A stretch of 64,000 bases of DNA from JABDGC01 sp964466595 (lineage in GTDB: Bacteria; Pseudomonadota; Gammaproteobacteria; DSM-16500): the NCBI GenBank assembly GCA_964466595.1, contig CAYXNR010000005.1, forward strand, positions 1 through 64,000. The letters are read 5' to 3'. The first letter of the stretch is position 1. Each line of letters begins with the position of its first letter. Position numbers and translations under genes: made by a program. The notes beneath the pieces are model-generated. The model ran no database searches and had not been told where the DNA came from. It was given only the letters and a program-made list of their open reading frames with translations. Positions 61,701-64,000 of the stretch are shown in pieces.

Positions 61701-62267
61701 ACCTTCAAAAATAAAGAGGAATTTACTTATTATCAACAAGCCTTGGAAGAAGCGACAGATCTTATTATTTGGGTGAGTGAAACGCCAACTGATTTTAAAC
61801 CCAAGCGACCGCAAGATTATCTGATCTGCGGAGATTACTTAGAAGGCTTAGAGCGCTATGCTGAAGGCAAGCTCAGCCCCTTTAAAAAACAGGCGGAAAT
61901 TTTATTAAGTGATATTGATCGCATCTATCTCATTGGCAACAGCGAATTGCTACGCCGCTTCCAAGCTGCACGCCACACTTTTTTAAAGACTCATCTGCTG
62001 AAAGATCCTAAAATTCAAGGCTCCGTTTATAGCCACATGCAGTGCATGCTGAAAGGCGTCTGTGCCCAATGTTTACAATGGCAAATTGACCCTGAAACGG
62101 GTTTACGAACGAAAGCTGTTTTTGCCTGCTCTTGGCCGGATCAGCCCTTGGAAATGATTGACCTTGACCATATTGATGCCCGTCAGGTACAAAATCGTCT
62201 TCATGAACATTTAACACGTCTCTGGGTCACTTATCTTTTTGAGAAATTTCCAATTGAAAGAAGCTAG
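58704..62267 (+). CDS. Large flavin and iron-sulfur oxidoreductase, GltD-like plus FNR/PyrK-like
   Basis: The 1187-aa protein appears to have four parts. Residues 1-230 are helical and unassigned. Residues about 250-340 hold Cys-rich motifs CIYCHDHAGDFC, CPLEEK, CPATGHRICNDCMKAC, like the double [4Fe-4S] domain of glutamate synthase small subunits. Residues about 393-800 form a two-dinucleotide flavoprotein (AGMGPAGFTLAHHLL near 395 and VIGGGLTGVDTATEVQ near 563). Residues about 860-1100 resemble a ferredoxin-reductase domain (GPTGVRY). A closing C-x5-C-x2-C cluster, CMLKGVCAQC near residue 1112, is like the PyrK [2Fe-2S] site. It would move electrons between NAD(P)H and an unknown partner. 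hemH starts one base after its stop. Confidence 0.88.
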   Translation: MSASTLKLNILKGLDNFSHVDLFQVSGLQRLDQAFLTFLEEKDPALLERFLAYRLKQKPFSELEISEEILTFAPLLETFLFQFFDIEEEAHFLKTKTLNHHPVAIFKKHFILRRIKKRLHQNHELPSFQDLDQWLDCEIHKAPLQSQDRELALALLANTWLNQAEQYAAELEKLTQWCIQALNTPEGKKVTASWTSFRLPERIDHQNLIPLAKLETENCGKLAYPQEEWRLRDGFKLTDSRMSAREIQDEIHYCIYCHDHAGDFCSKGFPVKKGDPAQGLKNNPLELTMTGCPLEEKISEMHQLKRDGLSLAALATVMIDNPLCPATGHRICNDCMKACIYQKQDPVNIPQIETAVLTDVLDLPWGVEIYDLLTRWNPLRQKQWMMKPYNGLKILIAGMGPAGFTLAHHLLMEGFAVVGFDGLKIEPLPERLLKEPIYRFADLKENLDERIMAGFGGVAEYGITVRWDKNFLKLIYLTLLRRPTFQVFGSVRFGGTLKVEDAWELGFDHLAVAVGAGLPKTLSIPGSLAPGMRQANDFLMALQLGNAAKKNSLSNLQIRLPAVVIGGGLTGVDTATEVQAYYITQVEKVLARYEELARFYGEEKIQGELDLASQEILEEHLNHGRSVREEREAAKREGRTANFIKLFQRWGGVTIVYRRSMQESPAYINNHEELQKAFEEGIYYREGLEPVAVELNAAGHTEALLCRPRSRTSVDSAHENKEGGNSTEELRLPARSIFVATGTQPNIAYEFEHRGTFTRLGLHYQHYEDEEGELIISPGVKHVKDPLFGPFTSYKKNDYRVSLIGDSHPVFHGNVVKAIASGLRTYPKIVATLKTKLGKLGNEQEYQQFAERMRELFSAEIIAIERRSAKMLELTIKAPLALKHFKPGQFYRLQNFETHAPILHHTLLQLEPLALIAAGVDEAKQALRFHVIEAGTSSTLCSLLRPGEPVSLMGPTGVRYKIAEGHETVLMIGNALSIPLVLSYGPALRAKGNRLLYVGTFKNKEEFTYYQQALEEATDLIIWVSETPTDFKPKRPQDYLICGDYLEGLERYAEGKLSPFKKQAEILLSDIDRIYLIGNSELLRRFQAARHTFLKTHLLKDPKIQGSVYSHMQCMLKGVCAQCLQWQIDPETGLRTKAVFACSWPDQPLEMIDLDHIDARQVQNRLHEHLTRLWVTYLFEKFPIERS

Positions 62268-62268
62268 G

Positions 62269-63261
62269 ATGAAATCAACATTCGGTATTCTTCTCACCAA
62301 TACTGGCAGCCCTGATTCTCCTGCCCTTGCTGAGGTCAAAAGCTATTTAAAGGCTTTTCTTTCTGATCCACGTATCGTTCGTCTGCCTTCTATTTTATGG
62401 AAACCTATATTACATACGCTTATTTTGCGAAAACGCGCTCCTTACACTGCAAAACTTTATCAAAAAATTTGGACAGCAGCAGGCTCTCCCTTAAGAGAAA
62501 CGATGCTTGAACTTGCAAGCAAGCTTGAAGAGGAATTAAGAACTCAAGTATCGCCTTTTGTTTTTGTTGAAGTCGGTATGCATTATGGCAAGCCTTCCAT
62601 TCCAGAAGCGCTTGCGAAATTGCAGGCTAAAAACCTTGAGCAGCTTCTTGTTTTACCGCTCTTTCCTCAGTATTCCTCTTCTACAACGGAAGCTGCTCGT
62701 GATCAAGTTTCTGCGTTCTTAAAGCACTTCCCTGCACTCCCCTTTTCTTTTATTTCAAGTTATGCCACACACCCCTGCTATATTGAGGCCTTAGTCAGTC
62801 AAATTAAAAAACATCATGCGCCTCAGCGACATTTATTATTTTCTTTTCATGGCCTGCCGCAGTTTTTTGTAGATCAAGGCGACCCCTATGCAGAACAATG
62901 CGAGCAAACAGTGAGGCTTGTTACAAAATCACTGAAGCTCTTGGATACTTCCTGGTCTCTTAGCTATCAATCACGCCTGGGTCCAATGCGATGGTTAAAA
63001 CCCTATACCTTTGAAAGGTTAGCAGAGTTAGCAAAACAAGGTATTGAGGAGATTTCGGTGATCTGCCCTGGTTTTTCTGTTGATTGCTTGGAAACTTTGG
63101 AAGAAATTCAAATTCGTGGGAAAGCGATTTTTCTAAAAGAGGGTGGAAAAGATTTTCACTATCTTCCTACTTTGAATGCTGAAAAGAATCATCTAGAAGC
63201 TTTGGCTGCAATCATTCAGACTGCTGAGCGTGTTGCTTTTAAATCGCTGGATGCCAGCTAA
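62269..63261 (+). CDS. hemH: Ferrochelatase
   Basis: Ferrochelatase inserts ferrous iron into protoporphyrin IX, the last step of haem synthesis. The 330-aa protein has LLTNTGSPDSP at the start, ASGSPLRE-like TAAGSPLRETM, VEVGMHYGKPSIPEAL, LFPQYSSSTTEAA, LLFSFHGLPQ with the catalytic His, and VICPGFSVDCLETLEEI with the catalytic Glu. I start it at ATG 62269, which follows the upstream stop TAG by one base (TAGGATG), rather than at TTG 30 bases earlier. The stop codon TAA is part of the 9-bp duplication made by the inserted palindromic element. Confidence 0.96.
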   Translation: MKSTFGILLTNTGSPDSPALAEVKSYLKAFLSDPRIVRLPSILWKPILHTLILRKRAPYTAKLYQKIWTAAGSPLRETMLELASKLEEELRTQVSPFVFVEVGMHYGKPSIPEALAKLQAKNLEQLLVLPLFPQYSSSTTEAARDQVSAFLKHFPALPFSFISSYATHPCYIEALVSQIKKHHAPQRHLLFSFHGLPQFFVDQGDPYAEQCEQTVRLVTKSLKLLDTSWSLSYQSRLGPMRWLKPYTFERLAELAKQGIEEISVICPGFSVDCLETLEEIQIRGKAIFLKEGGKDFHYLPTLNAEKNHLEALAAIIQTAERVAFKSLDAS

Positions 63262-63389
63262 AAGCACCATTGGTATCTACACAAGTCTTATTTTTAAAAT
63301 TGGTAGGGTGGATTACGGCAAAAAGCGCCTAATCCACCCTACCAAAAATTAACCAGCCCGCACTTGTGTAGATACCAATGTAAAAGCAC
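63259..63389. mobile_element. 113-bp palindromic MITE with 9-bp target-site duplication
   Basis: Outer arms of 19 bp, CATTGGTATCTACACAAGT (63268-63286) and its exact complement (63362-63380), enclose inner arms of 16 bp, TTGGTAGGGTGGATTA (63300-63315) and its exact complement (63330-63345). The whole element is flanked by the direct repeat TAAAAGCAC at 63259-63267 and 63381-63389, a 9-bp target duplication. No ORF lies inside, so it is a non-autonomous element. The left duplication contains the hemH stop codon. A diverged inner part recurs at 1-25. Confidence 0.9.
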
Positions 63390-63502
63390 GCTGGCACGAC
63401 ACTGCAGCGGGAAATGAATTTTCTCTAGCGCACTTTCTCTGAAATCGTTACAATGCCTATATTTGTAGCAGCCCAGCCTTAGATTAAGGAAGATCAGTTT
63501 AC

Positions 63503-64000
63503 ATGCCAAGAACTCGCCTACTCATTACTTTTTTATGCCTCAGCTTAATCTTGCAAGCCCTTCCTTCTTCTGCTTTAGCTTGGAGTGAGGGCGCTACGCT
63601 TTCTATTCCTCTTATCACCAAAGATCCGGAAAACCTCCATGGCTTAAATTTTGGAATTTGGTATGATCCGGAATCCTTGGTTTGGCGACAGTTTCATCTG
63701 TATTTTGATGTGCTGGGAGCGCATTATTGGGTTTCGGGTTCGGGGGTTCATGCTAGTAACATCAATATTATTGCTGTCTCGCCTTTGGTTCGCTATCTTT
63801 TTAAAGAACATCTTAGTTTGACGCCTTATATTGAGCTGAGTATTGGTGCGGCTTATTTGTCGAATACGCGTTTTGCGGGTCGAAATTTGGGTATCCATTT
63901 TTCTTTTCAAGATCGAGCGGGGGTAGGAATTACTTTTGGGAGTAAGCAGCAGTTTTCATTGGGAGCACATGTGGTGCATTATTCAAATGGCTCGCTGTCG
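63503..64000 (+). CDS. pagL: Lipid A deacylase PagL-like outer-membrane protein, partial
   Basis: PagL removes the 3-O acyl chain of lipid A at the outer membrane. The visible 166 codons have a signal peptide ending near SALAWS, then barrel strands with YIELSIGAAYLSNTRFAGRNLGIHFSFQDRAGVGI in sequence. The late motif GAHVVHYSNGSLS carries the His and Ser of the PagL catalytic triad. The catalytic Glu and the last strand lie beyond the window edge. It is transcribed away from hemH with the MITE between them. AAGGA lies somewhat far (about 12 bases) before the ATG. Confidence 0.88.
   Translation, partial: MPRTRLLITFLCLSLILQALPSSALAWSEGATLSIPLITKDPENLHGLNFGIWYDPESLVWRQFHLYFDVLGAHYWVSGSGVHASNINIIAVSPLVRYLFKEHLSLTPYIELSIGAAYLSNTRFAGRNLGIHFSFQDRAGVGITFGSKQQFSLGAHVVHYSNGSLS

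Overview
The window reads as one scaffold of a gammaproteobacterial chromosome of moderate GC, most likely from the Legionellales (Legionella/Coxiella relatives). This is inferred from the gene set: a clustered type II secretion (gsp) system beside an M4 metalloprotease, a DUF4116-repeat protein, a PagL-type lipid A deacylase, class I fructose-bisphosphate aldolase, and the gammaproteobacterial order mrcA / pilMNOPQ / aroK / aroB / hemE. A run of 100 Ns inside a tandem repeat shows a draft scaffold. Species cannot be assigned from the sequence alone.

Layout. 1-8.9 kb: peroxiredoxin bcp, an archaeal/eukaryal-type prolyl-tRNA synthetase, class I aldolase, a Phd/RelE-type toxin-antitoxin pair, a B12-dependent (class II) ribonucleotide reductase, hemE, a Met/Asn-rich lipoprotein and aroB. 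9-18.5 kb: two paralogous outer-membrane barrels between aroB and aroK, then aroK and a compact pilus-alignment operon pilM-pilN-pilOP-pilQ in which PilO and PilP appear fused. The divergent mrcA (PBP1A) and rph follow. 18.5-24.2 kb: a 39-bp tandem repeat with the assembly gap, two small orphan genes, xthA, an AsmA-family gene, tRNA-Gly(CCC), a secreted thermolysin-like protease and a small NIF3-like protein. 24.3-36.3 kb: the type II secretion locus gspD-E-F, two orphan genes on the opposite strand, gspG-H-I-J-K-L-M, and a separate gspC/lipoprotein pair. 36.4-44.5 kb: housekeeping genes (trpS, rpe, rpiA, hslVU, a SPOR protein, argS). 44.5-49.3 kb: an accessory island with a candidate small RNA, a DUF4116 protein, an orphan gene and an IS607-family element with intact TnpB but broken TnpA. 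49.3-64 kb: fadL, a redoxin, a secreted protein of unknown role, fadB-fadA-fadE, a 1187-residue multidomain flavin/iron-sulfur oxidoreductase, hemH, a palindromic MITE and a partial pagL.

Functional themes. The gsp genes, the adjacent M4 protease, PagL and FadL point to an exoprotein-secreting cell with remodelled outer membrane and fatty-acid catabolism. FadL, FadE, FadB and FadA together form an almost complete uptake and beta-oxidation module. Small palindromic repeats are frequent. Two near-identical 94/95-bp copies, a related 39-bp palindrome, a 22-bp tandem derived from the same family, an 87-bp palindrome and a 113-bp MITE with 9-bp target duplications occur between genes, and two of them touch or form gene ends.

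The most noteworthy items are the PilO-PilP fusion, the 1187-aa oxidoreductase, the MITE with its visible target duplication, the promoter- and terminator-bounded transcript between argS and the DUF4116 gene, and the TnpB locus.
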